Below, piece after piece: positions 1 to 6,431 of a stretch of 15,609 nt of DNA. Positions within the stretch are counted from its first letter, which is position 1; the number at the start of each line of letters is the position of its first letter. The DNA comes from Myxococcales bacterium (lineage in GTDB: Bacteria; Myxococcota; Polyangia; Fen-1088), in NCBI GenBank assembly GCA_003159055.1, contig PMLH01000536.1, positions 1 to 15,609 of the forward strand, given 5' to 3'. The notes below the pieces were generated by a model that was not told where the DNA came from, searched no databases, and was given only the letters and a program-made list of their open reading frames with translations. Both the position numbers and the translations under genes were made by a program.

Positions 1-264
1 TATTGGCGAGAAGAGCCGCTTGAAGTCGACGGTATCCTAGAAGGTAGCTGGGGCAAGTGGGCGGTCGAAGTGAAGACCGGCAAGTTTCAGATGAGGGATC
101 TCACGGGCCTGCTCGAGTTCACCCGTCGCCATCCGGCCTTCAAGCCGCTCGTCATCTGCAGCGCGGGCGGGCTCGCGACTGCGGAGCGTGCAGAGATCGC
201 AGCGATCACTTGGCAGAGGTTCCTGCTGTCCGGCCCACCGGGCATCGCAATGCATGGTAAATGA
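1..264 (+). CDS. C-terminal part of an AAA_14/DUF4143-type ATPase (5' end outside window)
   Basis: Only the last 87 residues are visible, read in frame from base 1 to TGA at 262-264. They start YWREEPLEVDGILEG, continue to an AVEVKTGKF segment and then to DLTGLLEFTRRHP and PLVICSAGG. An E-x-D motif (visible residues 8-10) followed about 13 residues later by E-V-K (23-25) is the PD-(D/E)XK-nuclease-like signature that closes DUF4143 proteins. In that family it is followed by a 'DL.GL..F...P' helix and a strand near the C-terminus, as seen here. Family members carry an N-terminal P-loop ATPase domain, which would lie upstream of base 1. Their cellular role is mostly unknown, and they are often mobile accessory genes. 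The gene converges on the cytochrome-type lipoprotein gene. Family assignment rests on the tail alone. Confidence 0.72.
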   Translation, partial: YWREEPLEVDGILEGSWGKWAVEVKTGKFQMRDLTGLLEFTRRHPAFKPLVICSAGGLATAERAEIAAITWQRFLLSGPPGIAMHGK

Positions 265-342
265 TCTCCGGCGTGGAACCCGCGGCCCTCGGATACCCGA
301 CAGCGTCCAGTATTAAAACGAGATCGAGCTCGGATCCTGGGG

Positions 343-377
343 CAATCGCCGCTTACCAGTGGCCATCGCAGCGATTG
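343..377 (-). terminator. Stem-loop downstream of the multihaem lipoprotein gene
   Basis: A 10-bp inverted repeat pairs 343-352 with 368-377 around a 15-nt loop. Nine pairs are Watson-Crick; the remaining one would be G-U in minus-strand RNA and C-A in plus-strand RNA, so the stem fits a minus-strand transcript better. It lies about 12 bases after the stop codon of the minus-strand lipoprotein gene, in the 124-bp gap before the convergent ATPase fragment. No T-run follows, so it may be a weak or Rho-assisted terminator or an RNA 3'-end stabiliser. Confidence 0.35.
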
Positions 378-388
378 AGTAGTTCGTC

Positions 389-2698
389 TCACAGGCTCTT
401 GAGGAATGCGATGAGGTCGTGCTTTTCTTGTGCGCTCAGCTTGGTGCCGAATTCGTGGCCGGTGTTGCGGTTGCCAGGCAGTCGCGTGTCGAAGGTGAAG
501 ACGCCCTGGCCCTTGCCTAGCTGGAACGTGACGGGACGCCGATCCGTCGGCTCCAGCAGCGCCCGCAGCGTCGGGACCGAGCCGTTGTGCAGGTACGGCG
601 CTGACGCGGCCAGCGTGGTCAGCGGCGCGGTCCGCACCCACGGCCCCGCGATCTGGACGGTTTCCGTCGCGCCTTTGCGGATGATGGAAGAGATGCGTGT
701 GATCGCCATGCGCACGTTCTTGTCGGCCAGTGTGCGCCGGTCGACCTCGTAGCCAAACAGCGCATCGGTGCCGATGCCACCGGCGGCCATGTCGTCGCGC
801 TCGTCGCCCTGCGCGCGGCCGTCGCCGTCGGCGTCGAAGGGCAAGATGCTGCAGTTGGTGTACGGGATCGGCGTGGCCAATACCGGGTGGCTGTCGTGGC
901 AGCGCGCGCAGGTCGATTGAACCTGCTGGGCGCTGGCGGCCAGTCGATCGATGCCGAATTCGTCGAAGATCGACGTCAGTCCGGACGGACCTTCGCCTTT
1001 GCGCAAGCCCAGCATGGCAAGCATGCCCATCGGTTCGTGAACCGCGTGGCAATCGGTGCAGCGAGGGATTTCCAGCCCGGCATTGGGGATCGGCTTCGAG
1101 GTGGCGAGAGTGGTCGCCGAGTGGCAAGACACGCAGCGAACCGGAATGCGCGCTGCCAGTGGGCGGGTTTCGTCGATGGGAGCCAAAAGCGGCGGTTGCA
1201 GGCTGGTGCCGGCGTAGGCGGGCGGCACGTCGACCAAGATCTGCTGATTGGTGATATCGCCGACAAGGCGATTGAAGAAGATCTCGCGTCCGCGTGCCAG
1301 GGCCGCCGGCTCGTGTTTTGGCCGCGCGATGCTGGTCAAATCGGTGCCATAGATCAGCTTGCGGATCTGCGTGGCTTCGAAGCCGAGGCGCAGTCCGCGC
1401 ACGAGCTCGGGCGGGGCCGGGGCGCCGTTGCGCAGGATGCGCGCGTACAGGATGCCGGGGAAGGCGTCGGCTTGTAGCCCAATGGCGCCGATGGAGCGTC
1501 CGTCGAGCACGATAGCGCGATTGATGATGTCGGTGTCGCCTTCGAGGCCGGGGGGAAAGTCGATGTCCAGATCTGCCAGCGCGCGGCCTCGGCTTTGCCC
1601 GGTTCGCTCGGCGTAGCGGCCGAGCCAGTCGACCCCGCGGGTTGCGTAGGTCGCGGTCCAGTTGATGACCGACAGGGACCGGACCACCAGCGAGCTGGGC
1701 GTGCTCTTTGGGTTGAACACGCCCTCGGCGCCGGTGCGCATGGTCGCGACGTCCGCCCAGCGTCGCGAGTGCAATCCCGGCGCGGTCATGTCCAGGCCGA
1801 ACTCGTTGGTCAGGTCCTGCCGGCCAGGTCCAGCGGAAAGAAGAGTCGCCTGGACCTGTTTTGCGTCCGGCAGCTTGAGGGCGTGCCGATACTCGGCGAC
1901 ACTGACCCGGCCGTCGTGGTTCTGGTCGAGCTGGACAGCGTCGGGCAGGTGCATGCGCCGCCTTATTTCTGCCTCGGAATCGGGGTTGCCGTCGCCGTCG
2001 AGGTCAAGCAGGTGGGCCGGATCGAAAAGCGACGACGTGGCCAGCATCATGCCGTAGTCGAGACGCGTGCTGGGCAGGCCGAGCACGGTCCTGCCGTCGA
2101 CTGGGTTGCGTCCGGAATGGCACAGCCAGCAGGTCATGCCGATCTCGCCGGTGGGCTTGCCAGTTTCGAAATTCAGGGCGTCACGCAGCCCGGAGAATCC
2201 AGTGCTGGCGGAGGTGTAGCCGATCTTGCCCGCTTGCTCGTCGGGATCGGCGGCCAATCCAAAGACTTCCGGGTTGCCCAAGATGCCCCCGCGCACGGAG
2301 ATGTGGCGCGTGACGTGTGTGTCCACGGTGCCGTCCTGGTCGAGGTCGACGGGAACATTGTCGAGGTGGATTTCCACGTCGCGCCGCCAGGCCAGGTCCG
2401 CGAGGTGGGTCCAGTAGTCGCCGTTGGTGCTCACCAGCCGCGAACCAGGCGCCGTGAAGTCCTGCCATTCGTAGGTTCCGATACTTTCGACCGCTTGCTG
2501 CCGGATTCCGGCCGAGCGAGCGGCCGGCAGCAGACGCGGTGCGAGCACTCCGGGCATCAGGGTCGCGTCGGGCAGGGGCAGCGCGGGTTCTGGTTTGTCC
2601 ACGCGGGGTTGCACCGCTGCCCGCCTGTGCTTGTGCTTGCACGAGCTTGTTGCCGCGAGCGGTAGCAGCAGAACTGCGAGGCCGGCCAATCGCTTCAC
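389..2698 (-). CDS. Four-haem c-type cytochrome lipoprotein with EF-hand-like loops (RoxA / di-haem peroxidase-like)
   Basis: A 769-residue exported protein. GTG at 2698 starts a lipoprotein signal (KR, hydrophobic stretch, then Cys20 in TSSC). The frame is open back to 2890, but that extension is hydrophilic and runs into the divergent gene. Four CxxCH haem c sites are visible: CWLCH 190-194, CVSCH 522-526, CTDCH 547-551 and CARCH 597-601. Calcium-type acidic loops begin at D118, D232, D258 and D622. The D258 loop (D, N, D-G, V, S, E269) is a full EF-hand pattern. The C-terminal 75 residues (PYLHNGSVPTLRALLEP, then GHEFGTKLS) match the end of RoxA-like/di-haem cytochrome c peroxidase domains. 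It probably acts in the periplasm or at the outer membrane in electron transfer or oxidative chemistry; the substrate is unknown. It is transcribed divergently from the RidA-like gene, 75 bp away. A short ORF overlaps its start by GTGA. Confidence 0.85.
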   Translation of the reverse strand: MKRLAGLAVLLLPLAATSSCKHKHRRAAVQPRVDKPEPALPLPDATLMPGVLAPRLLPAARSAGIRQQAVESIGTYEWQDFTAPGSRLVSTNGDYWTHLADLAWRRDVEIHLDNVPVDLDQDGTVDTHVTRHISVRGGILGNPEVFGLAADPDEQAGKIGYTSASTGFSGLRDALNFETGKPTGEIGMTCWLCHSGRNPVDGRTVLGLPSTRLDYGMMLATSSLFDPAHLLDLDGDGNPDSEAEIRRRMHLPDAVQLDQNHDGRVSVAEYRHALKLPDAKQVQATLLSAGPGRQDLTNEFGLDMTAPGLHSRRWADVATMRTGAEGVFNPKSTPSSLVVRSLSVINWTATYATRGVDWLGRYAERTGQSRGRALADLDIDFPPGLEGDTDIINRAIVLDGRSIGAIGLQADAFPGILYARILRNGAPAPPELVRGLRLGFEATQIRKLIYGTDLTSIARPKHEPAALARGREIFFNRLVGDITNQQILVDVPPAYAGTSLQPPLLAPIDETRPLAARIPVRCVSCHSATTLATSKPIPNAGLEIPRCTDCHAVHEPMGMLAMLGLRKGEGPSGLTSIFDEFGIDRLAASAQQVQSTCARCHDSHPVLATPIPYTNCSILPFDADGDGRAQGDERDDMAAGGIGTDALFGYEVDRRTLADKNVRMAITRISSIIRKGATETVQIAGPWVRTAPLTTLAASAPYLHNGSVPTLRALLEPTDRRPVTFQLGKGQGVFTFDTRLPGNRNTGHEFGTKLSAQEKHDLIAFLKSL

Positions 2699-2760
2699 GA
2701 GGGACGAAATCCTACTCTTCCGTGACGATTGTGCACACCCTGCTCGCGCGCTTCGTGCAT
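2695..2760 (-). CDS. Possible 21-residue leader peptide overlapping the cytochrome lipoprotein start
   Basis: On the minus strand an AGGAGG sequence (about 2763-2768) is followed two bases later by ATG at 2760. This opens MHEAREQGVHNRHGRVGFRPS and ends at TGA 2697-2695. The TGA overlaps the GTG start of the multihaem lipoprotein (2698) in a GTGA arrangement typical of translational coupling. AGGAGG is the best Shine-Dalgarno match in this gap, and no start codon of the long frame lies at the right distance from it. The 2-base spacing to ATG is shorter than usual, so translation is uncertain. The peptide resembles no family I know. Confidence 0.3.
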   Translation of the reverse strand: MHEAREQGVHNRHGRVGFRPS

Positions 2761-2773
2761 ATCCTCCTGTGCA

Positions 2774-3943
2774 ATGACCGGCCCTGCTCAAGACCCAGCA
2801 GTAGTGATTGCGCGCAGTGAAAACGGCCAGGCGCTGGACGTTTTCATTCAGGCAGCACCCAGCTCGACCCGCGACGACCAGCGCACGCAATTTGTGTCAA
2901 TGGTTGACGCATCGCTTCATGCACTGCGCAGCCAGGGTCTTGCGCCAAGCAGCGTCGTGAGCGGCTGGCTGCGATTTGCAACAGCGCCGTCTTGGGACTG
3001 GCGGGAGGCCCTGGCGACTGCGTGGCAGGTGTCCGGCGTGCTACCCATCACCGCCTTGGTTCAGCCGCCCGCGCAGCCCTTCTGTGCTTGCAGTCTGGGG
3101 CTTCACGCCATCAGGGCGGCCATGCAAAGTGGCGTATGGCTCGCACCGTCGGCCAGTCCGGCCGTCGCGACGGTGCTGCGTGGGGGGTCGAGGCATGTTC
3201 GTCTGATGTCAGTCACCCCGCGGCCCGAGCTGTGCAAGACCGGTAGCTTCGCCGATTTGACCTACGACATGTTCGCGCAGGCCGGGCATGCCTTGACCGC
3301 GCGAGGCCTTTCGTTTGCCGACGTTGTGCGAACTTGGATCCACGTGCGCGACATCGAAAAAAACTATGCTTCGCTCAACCAAGCACGCACTCGCTACTTC
3401 CGCGAGCAGCGCCTGTCGCGTCTGCCGGCCAGCACCTGCGTCGAGGGCAGACCGGTGGGCGTGGATGTGCCGGTAACCATGGATGTGTACGCGGTCCCTG
3501 CCAATCAGGACGTGCGGGTGGAGGCCATGTCGCCGGGCACGATGGGCGAAGCGTCGGGCTACGGTTCGTCGTTTGCGCGGGCCGTGCAGCTCGGCGAACC
3601 CGGGCGTCGGTGGCTTTTCGTTTCTGGCACGGCGAGCATCGATACGAAGGGCAAGGTCTTTGCCGTGGGTGACGTGCAAGGTCAGCTGGAGTGCATGTTC
3701 GGCCACGTGCGTGCGCTTCTGGCCCAGGCCGGGATGGGACTTGGGGATGCGCTGACCGCCACCGCATACCTCAAGCGCGCCGACTACCTTCCGGAATTCA
3801 CCAAGACAGCCCGGGCGCATGGCCTTGCCCCGTCGATTCCTTGCGCCGTGGCTGTCGCCGACATCTGTCGCCCGGAATGGCTGTGCGAAATCGAGCTGTG
3901 TGCCGTCCGCAAGGACGATCAGCCCGAGGCTGGCTCGAGCTAG
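2774..3943 (+). CDS. Three-module RidA-fold protein, FkbO/Hyg5 chorismatase-like
   Basis: A 389-residue protein with no signal peptide, so probably cytoplasmic. ATG 2774 is chosen; an in-frame TTG at 2729 would add 15 residues and overlap the divergent promoter region. Neither has a convincing ribosome site. Three RidA/YjgF-like modules can be made out: a degenerate one at about 35-115, a second at about 150-240 (GLSFADVVRTWIHVRDIE, then LPASTCVEGRP and PVTMDVYAV), and the clearest at about 262-385 (SSFARA, LFVSGTASID, GDVQGQ, then ALTATAYLKR). The order 'ASTxxxG...SFARA...SGTASI...GDV..Q' recalls FkbO/Hyg5 chorismatases, which hydrolyse chorismate to hydroxybenzoates. RidA proteins proper deaminate reactive imines. 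I cannot confirm chorismatase catalytic residues, so substrate and activity are open. The Rrf2 gene follows after 114 bp. Confidence 0.7.
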   Translation: MTGPAQDPAVVIARSENGQALDVFIQAAPSSTRDDQRTQFVSMVDASLHALRSQGLAPSSVVSGWLRFATAPSWDWREALATAWQVSGVLPITALVQPPAQPFCACSLGLHAIRAAMQSGVWLAPSASPAVATVLRGGSRHVRLMSVTPRPELCKTGSFADLTYDMFAQAGHALTARGLSFADVVRTWIHVRDIEKNYASLNQARTRYFREQRLSRLPASTCVEGRPVGVDVPVTMDVYAVPANQDVRVEAMSPGTMGEASGYGSSFARAVQLGEPGRRWLFVSGTASIDTKGKVFAVGDVQGQLECMFGHVRALLAQAGMGLGDALTATAYLKRADYLPEFTKTARAHGLAPSIPCAVAVADICRPEWLCEIELCAVRKDDQPEAGSS

Positions 3944-4057
3944 AATCGATACAGGATAGAAACAATCGGATTTCGCGCCCAGCTTGCGGAAATGGCAAAG
4001 CGGACGAAGCGTGTCGAAATGGCGGGCATGCGGCGCTTTGCGCGCTAGGCTTGCGGC

Positions 4058-4573
4058 ATGGATACTATTCTAAGAATTTCGGATGCGGCGAATCTGGCAA
4101 TCCATGCGATGGCACACATCGCGAAGTCACGTGGGAGCGTCAATCACTCGGTGGGGGAGATCGCCGGTGAGCAGGGCGTTTCTGAAGCACACCTCTCCAA
4201 GGTCATGCAGCGGCTGGTGAAGGTTGGGCTGCTCACATCTCGGCGCGGCCCCGGCGGGGGCTTCGTCCTTGGCCGCGAGGCCGCCAAAATCTCGTTGCTT
4301 GAGATCCTCGAAGCCATGGACGGTCCGATGTCGGACTGCAAGTGTCTGCTTGGTCGCAAGAAATGCCTTTTCGGTGGCTGTGCCTTGGGCGCGCTACTCA
4401 CCCACGTGAACCATCAGGTGCGGGTCTTCATGGCGTCGCGAAGCCTGACCGACCTCACGGGGGCGTCGGGGAAACACTCGCTGTATCTCGCGGGCCTGGG
4501 CGGTCCCGACAGTGGCAACAACCACCACAAGACGCCCAAGCGTGCCAAGGTGCAGGTCGCGGCCCGAGTGTGA
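4058..4573 (+). CDS. Rrf2-family transcriptional regulator with a four-Cys cluster
   Basis: 171 residues from ATG 4058, a little longer than typical family members (about 130-165). Residues 1-75 form the Rrf2 winged helix: ISDAANLAIHAMAHIA, then SVGEIAGEQGVSEAHLSKVM and the wing RRGPGGGFVLGR. Cysteines at 94, 96, 103 and 108 (CKC-x6-C-x4-C) fall where IscR/NsrR-type members bind an iron-sulfur cluster, so redox, NO or Fe-S sensing is likely. The tail after about residue 135 is polar and basic and unlike the family core. No strong ribosome site is visible. It lies 114 bp after the RidA-like gene on the same strand and converges on the rhodanese gene. Rrf2 regulators often control neighbouring or own genes, but I could not identify an operator. 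Confidence 0.88.
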   Translation: MDTILRISDAANLAIHAMAHIAKSRGSVNHSVGEIAGEQGVSEAHLSKVMQRLVKVGLLTSRRGPGGGFVLGREAAKISLLEILEAMDGPMSDCKCLLGRKKCLFGGCALGALLTHVNHQVRVFMASRSLTDLTGASGKHSLYLAGLGGPDSGNNHHKTPKRAKVQVAARV

Positions 4574-4597
4574 GCTCCGGAACCGAGGGCCGCTTGC

Positions 4598-4662
4598 GGC
4601 ACCGGTGGCCGGCACCGGTGGCCGGATCCGGTTCCGGTGCTAGGTTCCGGTGCTAGGTTCCG
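4598..4662. repeat. 13-bp tandem repeats between convergent genes
   Basis: Two perfect copies of GGCACCGGTGGCC (4598-4610 and 4611-4623) are followed, after six bases, by two perfect copies of GGTTCCGGTGCTA (4630-4642 and 4643-4655) and a 7-base partial third copy (4656-4662). The unit types share the period and a CCGGTG core. CCGGAACC at 4577-4584 is complementary to GGTTCCGG in the second type, so the patch can fold into alternative hairpins, but no T-run is present. The rhodanese stop codon (minus strand, 4655-4653) lies inside the last full unit. Confidence 0.85.
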
Positions 4663-5441
4663 CCGTCTCTCAGCAGCGGATACCCGGCGGCTTCCCAGGC
4701 CATCATCCCGCCGGCCAAGTCTCGCACGCGCAGGTAGCCGCGCTTGACCAGTTCGTTGCCGGCTGACTGGCTCATGCCACCGCTCTTGCAGATGAGCACG
4801 ACATCGGCGCAGTGGTCTTTGTGCAGGTACGTCTCGATGGCGTCGACGCTGTTGTACGGGATTGACGTGTCGGTGCCAGGAATGTCGCCTTCGTAGGGAA
4901 TGTGGACATTGATGACGATCGGATCGGTTTTCGCCATCAGGTCAGCGAGATCGGTCGGCGACAGGTGCACGAGGCTGTTCCATCCGGTGCAGCCGGTCTC
5001 GTCGCCGCCAGCGGCCGTGTCGGCCGAATTCGCATCCTGGCCGGGGCCGTCGGCTGTGTCGGCCGGTTTGGCGTCGGCGCCAGGCACGTCAGCAGGGGCG
5101 GTCACCTCGGGCACCGTGGTGTCGGGTACGCCGTCGCCGCGACCCGCTTCAGCGGGAACCGTGTCCTCCGGCGTGCTGGCCGCGAGGTCTTCCTTCGCCA
5201 TCAGGCGATCGGCCGGCGCGTCCGCGGAAGCGTCGGGCATCTGTGCATTGACATCGCTTCGCCCCAGCCCGGCGTCTGCACCTTGGTCCGGAGGCGAATC
5301 GTGCGCCGCCAGGTCTTCGCCACCAGCAAGATCGGTGTTCGCTGCATCGCCGACGGGCGACGATTCGCCCTTGCATCCGAGCACCAGCGCCACCGCAAAC
5401 GGCAACACGAAAACATGCGAAAGCAGGCGTTGGTTCTTCAT
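4653..5441 (-). CDS. Lipid-anchored rhodanese-domain protein
   Basis: A 262-residue lipoprotein: MKNQRLL plus a hydrophobic stretch and the lipobox LVLGC (Cys23). Residues 24-150 form a long low-complexity linker rich in Asp, Ala, Pro and Gly, of the kind that lifts delta-proteobacterial surface lipoproteins off the membrane. Residues 155-258 are a rhodanese domain: IVINVHIPYEG, then the active-site loop CKSGGMS with Cys218, then NELVKRGYLRVRDLAGGMMAWEAAGYPL. A six-residue loop after the cysteine is the usual length for sulfur transferases. Cys151 and Cys211 flank the core and could pair as a disulfide in the periplasm. Role inferred: extracytoplasmic sulfur transfer or sulfide/persulfide handling; the partner is unknown. 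No clear ribosome site precedes ATG 5441. It is divergent from the OmpA-type gene across 139 bp. Confidence 0.88.
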   Translation of the reverse strand: MKNQRLLSHVFVLPFAVALVLGCKGESSPVGDAANTDLAGGEDLAAHDSPPDQGADAGLGRSDVNAQMPDASADAPADRLMAKEDLAASTPEDTVPAEAGRGDGVPDTTVPEVTAPADVPGADAKPADTADGPGQDANSADTAAGGDETGCTGWNSLVHLSPTDLADLMAKTDPIVINVHIPYEGDIPGTDTSIPYNSVDAIETYLHKDHCADVVLICKSGGMSQSAGNELVKRGYLRVRDLAGGMMAWEAAGYPLLRDGGT

Positions 5442-5567
5442 CCGCGCAGGATACGCCGGGGCAGAGGAAATCGCAGCGGATTGTCGCGCGGGAATCAGGA
5501 GTCAAGACTACCTATCGCTGCCCACAAGGGTTATCATCCGGCTACCTCGACCCAGCAGTCACCAAAC

Positions 5568-5574
5568 GGAGGAG
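5568..5574 (+). promoter_or_regulatory. Ribosome binding site fixing the GTG start of the OmpA-type lipoprotein
   Basis: GGAGGAG lies six bases before GTG 5581. This decides the start, because the reading frame is open upstream to 4900 across the antisense side of the rhodanese gene. Starting at 5581 also places a lipoprotein signal at the N-terminus. Confidence 0.85.
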
Positions 5575-5580
5575 ACGAAC

Positions 5581-6387
5581 GTGAGAAACACCATCAGGCT
5601 TGCAGGACTACTTGTTGTCACCGCGATCCTTGGCTCGGGATGCGCGCTGTCGAGTACCCTTGAAGCCAAACAAACAGAACTTGACGCGACGGTTAAGGAT
5701 CGAAACGCCCTCAGGCAGGAAAATGCGAAGCTCCAGGGGCAAGTCGACGACCTGAACAAGCAGATTGCCGATCTGAAGAAGCAGATGGATCAGGTGAAGG
5801 CCTATGGCAAAGGCAAGGCCGACGAGGCGGGTGCGCTTGCGGCTGGGATGGATAACCTGCAGAAACGCCTGGACGAGCTGGAAAAGCAGAAGAAGGTCGC
5901 GGAAGAACGCGCGGCGATGTTCCGGTCGCTGGTCGAGAAGCTGCGTTCCATGGTGGACGCCGGCAAGATCAAGGTCCAGGTCCGCAACGGGCGCATGCTG
6001 CTCGTGCTGCCGAACGATATCCTCTTTGACTCGGGCAAGACCGAGCTCAAGACGGAAGGCAAGGAGGCCATTGCCAACGTGGCCAAGGTTCTCGCGAGCA
6101 TGGATCGTCACTTCCTGGTGGCCGGTCACACCGACAACATCGCCATCAAGACCAAGCGCTTTCCCTCCAACTGGGAGCTTTCGACCGAGCGCGCTGTCGA
6201 GGTGGCTCGTCTTCTGATCGACAGCGGCATGAAGCCGAGCCAGGTCGGCGCCGCCGGCTACGCCGAATACGATCCGGCGGCCAGCAACTCGACGCCGGAA
6301 GGCCAGGCGCAGAACCGCCGCATCGAAATCGTTGTCGAGCCGAACCTGTCCGAGCTTCCGAGCTTGGATGGAATCGTCAGCAAGTAG
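5581..6387 (+). CDS. OmpA-family peptidoglycan-binding lipoprotein with coiled coil
   Basis: 268 residues from GTG 5581. The N-terminus VRNTIRLAGLLVVTAILGSGC is a lipoprotein signal with Cys21 as lipid site. Residues about 27-125 are heptad-rich and charged (KQTELDATVKDRNALRQENA and on), predicting a long coiled coil. Residues about 130-255 form an OmpA C-terminal domain: LPNDILFDSGKTEL (143-156), AGHTDN (181-186), NWELSTERA (197-205) and QNRRIEI (244-250). Asp185 and Arg204 occupy the positions that bind diaminopimelate in the family. The protein probably tethers the outer membrane to peptidoglycan. MurC follows 44 bp later on the same strand, so the two may share a transcript; linking envelope anchoring with wall synthesis is an inference. 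Confidence 0.92.
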   Translation: MRNTIRLAGLLVVTAILGSGCALSSTLEAKQTELDATVKDRNALRQENAKLQGQVDDLNKQIADLKKQMDQVKAYGKGKADEAGALAAGMDNLQKRLDELEKQKKVAEERAAMFRSLVEKLRSMVDAGKIKVQVRNGRMLLVLPNDILFDSGKTELKTEGKEAIANVAKVLASMDRHFLVAGHTDNIAIKTKRFPSNWELSTERAVEVARLLIDSGMKPSQVGAAGYAEYDPAASNSTPEGQAQNRRIEIVVEPNLSELPSLDGIVSK

Positions 6388-6431
6388 TCGGCCGGCCGTC
6401 GCGCTGGTCGGGTAGACTGGCGGCCTCGTCC

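Noticed and set aside
326..337. GAGCTCGGATCC, resembling a cloning polylinker
   Set aside because: The flanks show no vector sequence and the match is only 12 bases, so a chance pair of restriction sites is more likely than contamination.
1595..2665. Plus-strand open frame of 356 codons opposite the cytochrome lipoprotein
   Set aside because: The minus strand carries four CxxCH motifs, EF-hand loops and a known C-terminal domain; the plus-strand frame has none.
2699..2890. N-terminal extension of the multihaem lipoprotein back to 2890
   Set aside because: The GTG at 2698 directly precedes a lipoprotein signal; the extension would bury the signal and overlap the divergent RidA-like gene.
4598..4662. 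CRISPR-like array
   Set aside because: The repeats are 13 bp, directly adjacent with no spacers, and there are no cas genes.
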